DNA of 64,000 nucleotides, from positions 1,798,001-1,862,000 of the forward strand of contig NZ_CP031305.1 of NCBI RefSeq assembly GCF_004799645.1, written 5' to 3'. Below the pieces are notes generated by a model. The model ran no database searches. It had not been told where the DNA came from and was given only the letters and a program-made list of their open reading frames with translations. The first letter of the stretch is position 1, and every line of letters begins with the position of its first letter. Below, in pieces: positions 43,101 through 52,300 of this stretch. The position numbers were made by a program, and so were the translations under genes. This DNA comes from Natronorubrum bangense (GTDB lineage Archaea; Halobacteriota; Halobacteria; Halobacteriales; Natrialbaceae).

Positions 43101-44703
43101 CCTCGCGGATGTAGTCCAGTGGCGGGTTGGTGACCTGGGCGAACAGCTGTTTGAAGTAGGAAAACAGCGGCCGGTTGAACTCGGTGAGCACCGACAGCGG
43201 CGTGTCGTCGCCCATCGAGCCGACGGGGTCTTTCCCCTTTTCCGCCATCGGCTCGATCATGTTGTCGAGTTCGTCGTGGGTGTAGCCAAAGGCAGCCTGA
43301 TGGGTACGCAGGCTCGAGACCGACTGGCGGGGAGAACTGTCGTCGCTCGTCCGGATGTCGCCGAGTCGGACCTGTTCTTGCTCGACCCACTCGCCGTACC
43401 GGTCGTCAGTGAGGTCCTCGAAGACCTCGTCGTCGGGGATGACGCGTCCCTCGTTCGGATCGGCGAGGAACAGCTGTCCGGGCTTGAGTCGGCCGCGTTC
43501 TTCGATCTCCGCGGGGTCGGTCTCGAGTGCGCCGGCCTCGCTGGCCATGATCAGACGGTTGTCCGTCGTCACGTCGTACCGACACGGTCGGAGGCCGTTC
43601 CGATCGAGGACGGCACCGACGCGTTCGCCGTCGGTCGCCGCGACGAGTGCGGGGCCGTCCCACGGCTCGACCAGCGAGGCGTGGAAGTCGTACCAGTCCT
43701 TGCGGTCCTGGTCCATCGCGTCGTCGCCGCGCCAGGCTTCGGGGACGAGCATCCGCAGGGCGTGCTCGAGGTCCCGGCCGTTCTGCAACAGCAGTTCGAG
43801 TGCGTTGTCGACGCTTGCGGTGTCCGACTGGTCAGGATCGTCGATGATCGGCTTGACCGCCTCGAGATCCTCCAACACGTCGCTCTCGAGGTCGGTCTCG
43901 CGGGCGCGCATCCAGTTGATGTTGCCCTGAATGGTGTTGAACTCGCCGTTGTGGATGATGTTCCGGTATGGGTGAGCGAGATGCCACGCGCCGAGTGTGT
44001 TCGTCGAGAACCGCTCGTGGACCATCGCGAACGTCGACTCCATCCGGGAGTCAGTGAGATCAGGGTAGTAAGAGGCGACCTGCTCGCCTTTGAGTAGACC
44101 CTTGTAGACGAGCGTCTCCGAATCGAGCGAGCAGACGTAGAATCGCTCTGCGCCGTCGATATCGGCGGCCTCAACCTCGTTTTCGAGTGCTCGGCGAGCG
44201 ACGTAGAGCCGCCGGTCGAACGCGTCGCCAGTGCTGTCGTCAGTCGGCGTGACGACGACTTGCCAGACGTCCGGTTCGGCGTCGACGGCCGTCTGGCCGA
44301 GGTCCGCGTTGTTCGTCGGCACGTCGCGCCACTCGAGGGCCTCGAGGTTGTAGGTCTCGAGCGAATCCTCGATGATCGAGATCAGTTCCTCGCGTGCCGC
44401 CTCGTCCTGTGGGAAAAAGATCGAACCGACGGCATAGGTGTCCGGAAGATCGGCCTCGAGAACGCCTTCGAAGAACGAATCGGGCATCTGGAGCATGATC
44501 CCTGCCCCGTCACCGGTGTTTTTCTCCGCGCCAGTCGTCCCGCGATGCTCGAGATTGACGAGAAGCTCGAGTCCGTCGGCGACGATGTCGTGTCCTCGGT
44601 TTCCATCAAGATCCATGACAACGCCGACACCGCAGTTCGACCGCTCGTCGGTGGGGTCTGCAAGCCCCCGCGAATGCTCAGCAGACATGTGTGGCTGTGA
44701 CAT
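40159..44703 (-). CDS. gltB: Glutamate synthase large subunit
   Basis: A 1514-residue glutamate synthase making two glutamates from glutamine and 2-oxoglutarate. A 23-residue propeptide precedes the amidotransferase nucleophile Cys24 (SNCGVGVV). Then follow the central domain, the FMN domain (LSPEAHENNSIAMNRIGGKS, KMAQGSKPGEGGHLPGQKV), the 3Fe-4S cysteines in CVMARQCHNNTCPVGVATQ, and the C-terminal GXGXG beta-helix (GNVALYGATDGQLYVNG). No small subunit gltD adjoins, so it may accept electrons from ferredoxin. Start is the ATG at 44703 (MSQPHMSAEH); ATG 44688 is the alternative. Confidence 0.95.
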   Translation of the reverse strand: MSQPHMSAEHSRGLADPTDERSNCGVGVVMDLDGNRGHDIVADGLELLVNLEHRGTTGAEKNTGDGAGIMLQMPDSFFEGVLEADLPDTYAVGSIFFPQDEAAREELISIIEDSLETYNLEALEWRDVPTNNADLGQTAVDAEPDVWQVVVTPTDDSTGDAFDRRLYVARRALENEVEAADIDGAERFYVCSLDSETLVYKGLLKGEQVASYYPDLTDSRMESTFAMVHERFSTNTLGAWHLAHPYRNIIHNGEFNTIQGNINWMRARETDLESDVLEDLEAVKPIIDDPDQSDTASVDNALELLLQNGRDLEHALRMLVPEAWRGDDAMDQDRKDWYDFHASLVEPWDGPALVAATDGERVGAVLDRNGLRPCRYDVTTDNRLIMASEAGALETDPAEIEERGRLKPGQLFLADPNEGRVIPDDEVFEDLTDDRYGEWVEQEQVRLGDIRTSDDSSPRQSVSSLRTHQAAFGYTHDELDNMIEPMAEKGKDPVGSMGDDTPLSVLTEFNRPLFSYFKQLFAQVTNPPLDYIREELVTSMESRLGYQRNLLTESPEHARQLVLESPILTDGDLESIRDCSTNGITAATIDITYQPASEELGTGLETAIERVREDAVDAIEAGHDVLILSDRGVDENRAAIPSLLATGGVHHHLVRNGLRNHVGLVVESADPRTVHHMATLVGYGAGAINPYLAYQTIADITAGSDGADTATAIDAYVGALEDGLLKIMAKMGISTVESYQGAQIFEAVGLDSELVAEYFDGTENRTEGIGLAELEADVRERHGSAFEDADSDLDRHGEFEHRSSGIHHQWNPDTVGTLQQAVRSNDYERYGEFAELINDQQQNLQTLRGLLEFDSDRDPVPIEDVEPIKGIVQRFSTAAMSLGSLSPEAHENNSIAMNRIGGKSNSGEGGEPPERFGTEKECNVKQVASGRFGVTSTYLSSADELQIKMAQGSKPGEGGHLPGQKVNEMIAHVRKSTPGVGLISPPPLHDIYSIEDLKQLIFDLKAANEEADINVKLVSEAGIGTVAAGVAKANADVVHISGHSGGTGASPRTSIKNAGLPWELGLAEANQMLCATGLRDRIRVSADGGLKTGRDVAVAALLGAEEYVFGTASLVTSGCVMARQCHNNTCPVGVATQREDLRKRFPGEPEHVINYMTFIAQELRELMAELGFETIDEMIGQVDVLTQREDIDHPKARRVDLSGVLAEPEGDVRRKIREQDHELEAQLDRDLIEAAANAIESEEPVMLSADVTNVDRTVGAMLSNRITSRYGEPGLPEDTISVDLEGTAGQSFGAFLASGVSMHLDGSANDYVGKGLSGGKLTVRTPETATYDPTENIAIGNVALYGATDGQLYVNGVAGERFAVRNSGAKAVVEGVGDHGCEYMTGGVVAVLGETGTNFAAGMSGGVAYVYDPDDEFADRANTGMVSLYDELEDQDEQMLRRLVENHVAYTGSERGEHLLENWERELECFVKIMPDAYHEAITEQGSDDVRTELPGVPETELEAESASFATSDD

Positions 44704-45225
44704 ACCTACAGATAGCGAAAACACCTATAAGAGGCTGATCCATAATGACTAAGTGTATTATAGACACATATAATCAGGTATAAGGTGTATTGTCTAACAT
44801 AAAAGTTAATAATATATCGCACGCCCGTGCTGTGCTCTGGCCGTTTGTAATACTGTCAGCTCACAGCTGTGTCCGACGGTGTCACTGTGTCGTCGAGTAG
44901 AGATAACTGCCCGGAGAGGGCAGAAGTGTCAGAGGCACGTAGTGCTCACCCACCAGAGTGAACACCACGCAAACTCATTATCTTGCTATCCATAAGCAGT
45001 ATGCGGTTAAAGAATTAGGTTTGTCTGTAACTAACTATCATGAACTCCTCAGGGGCGGATCTGCTGTGAGTGCTTCCGGAGTCGTTCGGTCTCTCGATTT
45101 CGACCACGACGGCGCTGTTGGTTTCTCTATCCTGTTAGATAACTGTCTATCTGTCAAATAACGTATATGTGTACACTCCGTCAAACAGACCGGCGAATCT
45201 CCCCTTCGATCTCCGGATGTCGGTC
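44704..45225. promoter_or_regulatory. AT-rich region upstream of gltB
   Basis: 522 bases, clearly AT-richer than the flanks. The first 120 contain the promoter of gltB, with TATA-like ATTATAG and AATAATATAT stretches and a TAGACA (44761-44766)/TGTCTA (44791-44796) inverted pair plus GTGTAT direct repeats at 44753 and 44785. A 67-codon GTG frame at 44958-45161 has no recognised similarity and is not annotated as a gene. Confidence 0.45.
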
Positions 45226-46713
45226 TCAGTACGACTTCGCGAAGTAGGCGATTTCCTCCGCCGATTCGCCACAGACCGCACACGTCGCGTCGTCGTCCTC
45301 GGGGGCTTTCGGCTTGGCCGCTGTCTGGCCGCCCTCTTCTTCGAGGGGTTGCATGACGATCTCGGCGGCGACTTTCTCCTTGATCGCCTCCTCACACGCT
45401 TCGTCACCACACCACGGCACCTTCACGTAGCCGCCGTGTTTGCCAATCGTCCCCATGATCTCCTCGGGGCTGTCGGCCGTCCGGACGTTCTCCTCTAGGT
45501 TCTCCTCGGCGGTGGCGTACAGCTTGGCGTAGACGGTTTCGAGGTGGTCGTCGACGCTCTCGACGATCTCGGCGCGGTCCTCGACGGCCTCCTCGTTGTC
45601 GGGGCGATGAACCAGCGTGACCTCCTCGTCTTCGACCTCGTAGGGACCGATCTCGAGGCGAAGCGGCACGCCGTTTAGCTCGTGTTCGTTAAACTTGAAT
45701 CCGGGATTGCGCTCGTCGCGGTCGTCGAGTTCGACGCGGAATCCGGCCGCCTCGAGGTCGTCGGCGATGTTCTGGGAGTACTCGAGGACGTCGTCTTTGG
45801 TATCGTCCTGCCAGATGGGGACGATGACGACTTGCGTCGGCGCGATCGTCGGCGGGAGCACGAGCCCCTGATCGTCGGAGTGAGTCATGATCAGCGCGCC
45901 GATCGCTCGCCAGGAGAGGCCCCACGAGGTGGTGTAGGCCGTCCGCTCTTCCTCGTCTTCGTCGGCGAACGTGATGTCGAACGCCTCGGCGAAGCTCTGG
46001 CCGAGATTGTGACTCGTCGCCCCCTGAACGGACTTGCCGTCGGGCATCAGCGCTTCGACCGTCGTCGTCGTGTCGGCGCCGGGGAACTTATCATGTTCTG
46101 GCTTCTTGCCGCGCAGGACCGGGATCGCCAGCACGTCCTCGTAGAGGTTCTCGTACTGACCGAGTCGAGTCCAGACCTCATCCCAGGCACCCTCGTTCGA
46201 GGCGTGGGCCGTGTGGCCTTCCTGCCACATGAACTCCTTCGTCCGGAAGAACGGCTTCGTCTCCGTCGCCTCCCAGCGAACGACCGAACACCACTGGTTG
46301 AGCCGCAGCGGCAGGTCGCGGTGGCTGCGGGTCCAGTCGGCCATGAAGGGCGCGATGATCGACTCGCTGGTCGGTCGAACGGCAAGTCGCTCCTCGAGTT
46401 CGTCGTGGCCGCCGTGGGTCACCCACGCGACCTCGGGGTCGAAGCCTTCGACGATGTCCTTCTCGCGCTCTAAGAAGCTCTCGGGGATGAACATCGGGAA
46501 GTAGACGTTGTCGACGCCAGTCGCTTTGAACTCGCTGTCGAGGGCGTCCTGAATGCCCTCCCACAGCGCGTAGCCACGCGGCTTCGTGACGATAAAGCCG
46601 CCCATCGGGGCGTAATCCGCGAGACCTGCCTTCTGGACGACCTCGGCGTACCAGTCGCCGGGCTTGTGCGATTTCGACTCGGTGATACCGAGTTCTTGAC
46701 TCTCGTCGCTCAT
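45226..46713 (-). CDS. proS: Proline--tRNA ligase
   Basis: A 495-residue class II aminoacyl-tRNA synthetase of the archaeal/eukaryotic type. KPGDWYAEVVQKAGLADYAP and YALWEGIQDALDSEFKATGV open the catalytic domain; RPTSESIIAPFMADW and PLRLNQWCSVVRWE are motif 2 parts, and the anticodon domain holds VVIVPIWQDD. The C-terminal zinc-type domain has CGDEACEEAIKEK and CAVCGESAEEIAYFAKSY, ending in the conserved Tyr. A long AT-rich spacer separates it from gltB. Confidence 0.96.
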   Translation of the reverse strand: MSDESQELGITESKSHKPGDWYAEVVQKAGLADYAPMGGFIVTKPRGYALWEGIQDALDSEFKATGVDNVYFPMFIPESFLEREKDIVEGFDPEVAWVTHGGHDELEERLAVRPTSESIIAPFMADWTRSHRDLPLRLNQWCSVVRWEATETKPFFRTKEFMWQEGHTAHASNEGAWDEVWTRLGQYENLYEDVLAIPVLRGKKPEHDKFPGADTTTTVEALMPDGKSVQGATSHNLGQSFAEAFDITFADEDEEERTAYTTSWGLSWRAIGALIMTHSDDQGLVLPPTIAPTQVVIVPIWQDDTKDDVLEYSQNIADDLEAAGFRVELDDRDERNPGFKFNEHELNGVPLRLEIGPYEVEDEEVTLVHRPDNEEAVEDRAEIVESVDDHLETVYAKLYATAEENLEENVRTADSPEEIMGTIGKHGGYVKVPWCGDEACEEAIKEKVAAEIVMQPLEEEGGQTAAKPKAPEDDDATCAVCGESAEEIAYFAKSY

Positions 46714-46844
46714 TGTGTCGATATGCAGTCAGCGCGGGCTTAAACCATGCGAAGGCAGATCCACCCTGAAAACGGGGCGAGAACGGCCGGTCAGTTCATT
46801 CCGGTTCTCGGAGCTTTATGCAGGTGTGTGACACAGAACTGGAC

Positions 46845-47816
46845 ATGAAAGCGATTCAGGTAGCCGACTACGGCGACAGCGACCAACTCGAGCTCGTCGA
46901 CGCCGACCTGTCGGAGCCAGGTCCGGGAGAGGTCCGCCTCGAGGTCGAGGCAGCGGGGATCAACTTCGCGGACATCATGCAACGCCGTGGCGTCTACCCC
47001 GGCGGTCCCGACGCACCGTATCATCCCGGCATGGAGGCTGCGGGCACGATCGACGCGACCGGGGAGGGCGTCGGCCTGGACGAGGGCGATCGCGTCGTCG
47101 CGATGCTCAACGGCGGCGGCTACGCCGAGTACGCGACCGCGAACGCACAGATGCTCTTCCCGATTCCCGAGGGGATGGGCTTCGAGGAAGCCGCCGGCTT
47201 CCCCGTCCAGTTTCTCACCGCCCACAGCTGTCTGTTCGAGTGGGGCGGCCTCGAGGAAGACGAGTCGGTCCTGATCCAGGCCGCTGCGGGCGGGGTCGGC
47301 ACGGCCGCGGTCCAACTCGCTTCGAACCACGGCGCGGAGGTATTCGGTACCGCGAGCACACAGGAGAAACTCGATCTCGCCGCCGAGTTGGGCTGCGACC
47401 ATCCGATCAACTACACCGAGACCGACTTCCGCGAGGTCGTCGACGACGAAACCGACGGCGAGGGCGTCGACCTCGTCTTGGAGAGCGTCGGCGACGACGT
47501 CTTCGAACGCAGTCTCGACGCGATGGCCCACTTCGGCCGCATGGTCACCTACGGCGTCGCCAGCGGCGTTCCAGCCGCAGCCGAAAACCGCCGCCTGCTG
47601 TTCGAGAACAAGTCCGTTTCAGGCTTCCACCTCGGTCAGGCCGCCACCCACGACCCGAGTCGGATCATGAAAGCCGTCCCTGAACTCACCGAGAGCCTGA
47701 CGACCGGCGACCTCGAGGTTATCGTCGGCGAGTCGTTCGCACTCGAGGACGCAGCCGAAGCCCACCAGTATATCGAGGATCGCAAGAGCTCCGGCAAAGT
47801 CGTGTTGAAACCCTAA
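46845..47816 (+). CDS. Zinc-independent quinone oxidoreductase
   Basis: A 323-residue MDR-family NADPH:quinone reductase-like enzyme. The GroES-like domain carries GPGEVRLEVEAAGINFADIM and the YHPGMEAAGTI segment; the Rossmann fold has QAAAGGVGTAAVQLASNHGA. Structural zinc cysteines are absent, as in QOR enzymes. It would reduce quinones or enones with NADPH. Start is the ATG giving MKAIQVADYGD, divergent from proS. Confidence 0.9.
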   Translation: MKAIQVADYGDSDQLELVDADLSEPGPGEVRLEVEAAGINFADIMQRRGVYPGGPDAPYHPGMEAAGTIDATGEGVGLDEGDRVVAMLNGGGYAEYATANAQMLFPIPEGMGFEEAAGFPVQFLTAHSCLFEWGGLEEDESVLIQAAAGGVGTAAVQLASNHGAEVFGTASTQEKLDLAAELGCDHPINYTETDFREVVDDETDGEGVDLVLESVGDDVFERSLDAMAHFGRMVTYGVASGVPAAAENRRLLFENKSVSGFHLGQAATHDPSRIMKAVPELTESLTTGDLEVIVGESFALEDAAEAHQYIEDRKSSGKVVLKP

Positions 47817-48175
47817 CTTATCGCTTGAGGAGCGTTTTCACGTTCCGGTTTTCGACCACCGCTTCGACCGCTGTCTGCTCTACTGACCTACTTTTCATCC
47901 GAAATGCGGAGCGAAACCCCCATCCGGTCAGCAATATACATGAGGCCACCAACGGCTCCGATATAGGTGAGGGCGTTAACTATATCACTCATCATTTCAA
48001 CCATATCTATCATTAGTTAGTGTTGACGAATGACAGTATCTTATATTTATCTTAGCAAGCGTGGTTTGGTCAGTCAGCAGAATTTCCATAGGTGAATACA
48101 GCGCGCATATCGCAAAGAAGCTGCCAAATTAATAGGATCTTAGTCAACATAGTCAAAATTCTGTATGTTGCTGTT
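47817..48175. other. Low-GC intergenic region
   Basis: 359 bases, markedly AT-richer than the rest of the window from about 47900. A 41-codon frame on the minus strand (listed) is the only plausible gene. The sequence looks like recently acquired or decaying DNA. Confidence 0.4.
47888..48013 (-). CDS. Possible tiny membrane protein
   Basis: A 41-residue open frame, MIDMVEMMSDIVNALTYIGA followed by VGGLMYIADRMGVSLRISDE and K. It has an amphipathic N-terminus and one short hydrophobic helix. No family is recognised and the small size makes chance occurrence quite possible. Confidence 0.3.
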   Translation of the reverse strand: MIDMVEMMSDIVNALTYIGAVGGLMYIADRMGVSLRISDEK

Positions 48176-48544
48176 CTAAATCTGTATGTCAGTTATAAAA
48201 ATCTCACCAGATTCGTCCATGTTAATTTCTGCCTGCTGAGTGCCGCTAACATTCGCTGTATTTGCGTGTTCCCCATCAACGAATATCTCAAATGAGCACT
48301 CTTCACCCAGCTCTTCTCTGGTGTATGGGATTGATCCGTTTGGCTGGCCATCAGTGATTGATATTTCAACAGTCTCGTCACGACAAGACGGGACAATACG
48401 GACGGCTCCTGAAAAATCACCCATGCCCTCAAATCGGATAAACGGGTCCCCTTCATGAAAATATAAATCCTTGTCAGATTCTCCAATACAACCGGCAACT
48501 CCGGTTACGCAGGCAGTCATTCCAAGGAATCGACGACGATACAT
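48176..48544 (-). CDS. Small lipoprotein in a low-GC patch
   Basis: A 122-residue protein with a Tat/lipoprotein signal MYRRRFLGMTACVTGVAGC (Cys19 of the lipobox GVAGC). The mature part is about 100 residues with mixed beta content (FSGAVRIVPSCRDETVEISI and ECSFEIFVDGEHANTANVSG) and two Cys that may form a disulfide. Codon choice is AT-richer than in neighbouring genes, suggesting transfer from outside. Function is unknown. Confidence 0.6.
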   Translation of the reverse strand: MYRRRFLGMTACVTGVAGCIGESDKDLYFHEGDPFIRFEGMGDFSGAVRIVPSCRDETVEISITDGQPNGSIPYTREELGEECSFEIFVDGEHANTANVSGTQQAEINMDESGEIFITDIQI

Positions 48545-48770
48545 AACTCTGATTTTGTTTAAAATTGCATAGCTCTTGTGAGGAAGGCCTTTGGTTCTAA
48601 TCAATGAGTGAAACTACTACTGATAGAGTGCTGTATGGATCCTCTATATTCAGCAGTGCGATTCTGATGCCTATCCGAGAGGTGGGTGGCTGCTCCGGTA
48701 ACGCCTTCGACTGTGCTGACCGTTGAAGCTTGCTCTCCTTCCTCGAGAACGTCCACCGAAGCCCCACCTT

Positions 48771-49280
48771 CTACTCACGATCGGCCGCAAACGAGACCTC
48801 CCACTCGAGGTCGTGCTCGACAAATTCAGCCTCGTCTAGCGGTCGCCCGCCCTCGAATCGAAACTCGCCAGCGACGGTCTCACCCTCGAGGACGCCCGGC
48901 AGCCAGAGGTGGTCGTCGTCCCACATCTGGTCGTAGGGGACGTCGTCGATCGCGACCCACTCCGGATACGCTTCGTCCGAGGCGGTCGGCTCGCCCGCGA
49001 ACGACCGCGTGCGGTAGACGTGACAGAACGTGTGTCCCTCGCCGTCGAGCAGAAAAGTGAGTTCGCCCGCCTTCTCGAGTGCACCGGGTTCGACCTCGAG
49101 GCCGACCTCCTCGCGCGTCTCGCGGACGGCACACTCGCGTGGGGTTTCGTCGGCCTCGAGTTTCCCACCGGGGCCGTTGTACCACCCTTCGCCGAGGCCG
49201 CGTCGCTTCTCGATCAAGAGCACCGCCGTCTCACCCTCACTTCCTTCCCGCATCGGAAAACACAGCGTCGTCTCGCGCAT
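48771..49280 (-). CDS. Nudix hydrolase (MutT-like)
   Basis: A 169-residue Nudix protein. The Nudix box GGKLEADETPRECAVRETRE followed by EVGLE is complete, and the N-terminal MRETTLCFPMRE and GLGEGWYNGPGGK segments match 8-oxo-dGTP diphosphatase/MTH1-like enzymes, which clean oxidised nucleotides. It lies about 50 bases after the end of the large helicase gene on the same strand, so read-through from the operon is possible. Exact substrate unproven. Confidence 0.88.
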   Translation of the reverse strand: MRETTLCFPMREGSEGETAVLLIEKRRGLGEGWYNGPGGKLEADETPRECAVRETREEVGLEVEPGALEKAGELTFLLDGEGHTFCHVYRTRSFAGEPTASDEAYPEWVAIDDVPYDQMWDDDHLWLPGVLEGETVAGEFRFEGGRPLDEAEFVEHDLEWEVSFAADRE

Positions 49281-49330
49281 ATCCCAGCGTTCGCCTGCGG
49301 TGGGATAAGGGTGTTCGCTCTCGAGTGCGG

Positions 49331-52300
49331 TCAGTCGTCGCTCGAGATGGGCAGTTCGGTGTATTCCTCAGGCGCACAGCCAAGCGACTGATGCGGGCAG
49401 TACTGACAGTGTTCGCCCGGCGTCGTCTCCTCGAGCGAGGGGTCGTCGACTGACATAAGCGTCTCGCGGACGACCGACCACGACGGGAGATCGTCGGGGT
49501 CGATGAGATCGACGCGCGGTCCGTCGACGTCGCCGACGTAGACGTAGCCGACGACCGAGAGTGGTTCGTCGAAGCGTTGCTCGCAGGCGCGGGCGTACAG
49601 CGCTAGCTGGGTGGCGTCGGTGGGGTCGATCCGCTCGGCCGTCGCCTTGTAATCGAGGACGGCGAGGTCGCCGTCGGGTGTCCGCCGGATCGAGTCGATG
49701 TAGCCCACGAGGCTGCCGGTGACGCCGTCGATTGCCTCGAGCATGAACGGCAGTTCCGCGGCGACTGGCTCCCAGTCAGCGACCGGGTCGTCGAACGCGG
49801 GCGCACTCGCCTCGAAGTAGCGCCTGATGCAGGCGACCACGGCCTCGCGGTGCTCGAGCAGATCACGCGCGGTCAGCTGTCGGATGGCGGCCGTCTGCCA
49901 CTCCTCGCGGGTTCGGTACTCCCGGTAGAACGCTTCCTCGGCGATGTCGTGAAAGAGCGTGCCGACGAGCCGCGAGTGCGTCCCGTCAGTCGGTCCGACA
50001 CCAGGCATCGACCCTCGCGGATCGTCGGTCGCCCGCACGACATGGTCAAGGTAGTGCTTTCGCGGGCAGGTGTCGTACGTTTCCATCGCCGTGTAGCTGT
50101 GGCGCATCGCGACCGGCAGCTCGGTCGCGTTCGAGAGCGTTTCGACGGGGAACCGAACTGTCTCAGTCGTCAGCGCGGACGCCCGGCGACCGCCCGGCAC
50201 CGATCGCGTCACTCCCTCGAGTTCGTGCTCGAGTCCCCCGAAACTCGCCGCGTCGGCTGCTGGTAGCAACACCCCCTTGCGAAGCAACCGGCCGAGTTTG
50301 TGGACCGTCCGAATCGCCTCGCGCGTCTCGAGGGGTTCGTGCGGGCGGTCGTCGTAGCCGGCGTAGTAGGTGATGGTTCCCGGACTACGGGTGGCCGACA
50401 GCGCAATCTCGTCGGTTCGGTCGACGACAGTTTCTGGATAGGTGTCCTGTACGCGATCGAAACTCGCCCGCAGCGACGCCCAGAGGTTCATCCGCTGGCC
50501 CGTCACGGACCACTCGATCTCGCTTGCCAGACACGCATCGGCGGTCGACGCTGCGAGTTCGTCCTCCTCGCCGTCGTAGTCGTACTCGGAACCGAAGACG
50601 AACAGGTGGTTCTCGGCGCGGGTGAGCGCGACGTGTAACACGCGCCACTCCTCGCCGACCGTCTCGGTCGCGAGGTCGGCACACAGCGGCGAGTCGATCC
50701 CGTCGTCGAGTGCTGCCGCGAGCAGGCGGTACTGGGCTCGCTCGGCGTAATCGCGCTCGACACACCACTCCTCGTCGGAGAGGTAGGGGACGAGGACGGT
50801 ATCAAACTCGAGGCCTTTGGCCTGGTGGACCGTCATCACGTCGACCGAATCGGTCGACTGCGTGCCCCGCGTCCGATCGGTGCCGGTGCCCTCGAGCGTT
50901 CCCTCCAGTGCGTCGACAAACCGTGGCGTCAGCGTCTCGATCACCGAGTCGGCGGTATACGCCTCGACGAAGCGCTCGACGCGCTCGAGTTCCTCACGCT
51001 CCTCGCTCGTCAGGAACCACTCGAGTCGCGTCAGCTCACGGAAGCGGCTGAAAAAGCCGGAGAGTGGGTAGACGTCACGGAGCGTTTCGAGTGTCTCGAG
51101 GTGGTCGCGCGCTCGCTCGAGCCGGTCGGGGGACTCGAGGATCGTTGAATCGATCCTCATCACGGCATCGTACAGCGTCCCCTCCTGTCGCTGGAGCGTC
51201 GCGAGATCGGTTTCGCCGAGTCGATACCGGTAAAACAGCACACGGCGGAGATGGGCGTCGGCATCGGAATCGACGAGCACGCGCAGGTACGACAGCAGCG
51301 TCCGGATGCCCGGCTGGATCTCGCCGCGTGGCGAGCCCGAAATCTCGTAGGGGATCTGGCGGTCTCGCAGTTCGTCGGCGACCGCCTGCGCGTGGCGGTT
51401 CGTTCGCACGATGACCGCGATGTCCTCGAGCGTACGCTGGGGGACGTTCTCTGCGTCGTCGTTGAGCAGCCGCGAGACGGTCGTCGCGACCTGTTCGGCC
51501 GTCGAGCGGTCGATTTTGTCGCTTTCGATTTTGACGACACGATCCGGTGGCTGGCGTTCCGTTCCAGCGCTGTCCTCGTCGTCAGTCCCGTACTCGCCGG
51601 GTGTGCGCCCGTCTTCGCGCAGTGTCTTCGTCGACTGGGGACCGTACTCACAGTGATTCGTCAGATCCAGGATCTCCTGTCGCGAGCGGAAGTTGAGTTC
51701 GAGTTCGATCGCCTCGTGGTCGTCGTAGGCGTCGGCGAGCCTGTCAAGCCCTTCCCGATCGGTGCCTCGCCAGCCGTAAATCGCTTGATCTTTGTCACCA
51801 ATAGCCAGCAAGTCGGGCCTGTCAGGGCCGTCGGTCAGTTCGGTGATGAGCGCGAACTGCGTCTCGTCGGTATCCTGGAACTCGTCGCAGTAGACGTCGG
51901 TCCACTGGCTCGTGATCTCGTCGGCGATCGCGGGATCGTCGAGCAGTTCCGTCGCCGTTCGCACCAGTTCGTCGAAATCGAGCGTCCGCTCGCGCTCGAG
52001 GTAGTCGTGATAGTCGGCGTACGCGTCAGTGTAGTGACGCGCGAGACGCAGGAACTCGATGTAGTGTTTCAGCCGCCCGAACGGGCTCTGTTCGATCCGA
52101 TTTGTCGCTGTCCGCCAGATCTCGTTGCCGAACAGGGCTCGTGGAAGCTGTTTGGTCGTCGGATCAGCCAGCGAGAGCACGTCGATCGTGTTCGTCACAC
52201 AGCCCTGGAGAACCCGGAGATAGCGCTCGACGTCGCGAACGACGTCGTCTTCGCGGAACGCTGCCGGTGCTTCGGCGATCTGCTCGCGACAGAACTCGAG

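Noticed and set aside
44958..45161. 67-codon GTG frame upstream of gltB
   Set aside because: No family similarity, unusual non-acidic content and no clear promoter; probably chance in AT-rich DNA.
48604..48726. 40-codon plus-strand frame (MSETTTDRVLYGSS...)
   Set aside because: Too short, no homology, in a low-GC spacer; mentioned only in the finding on that patch.
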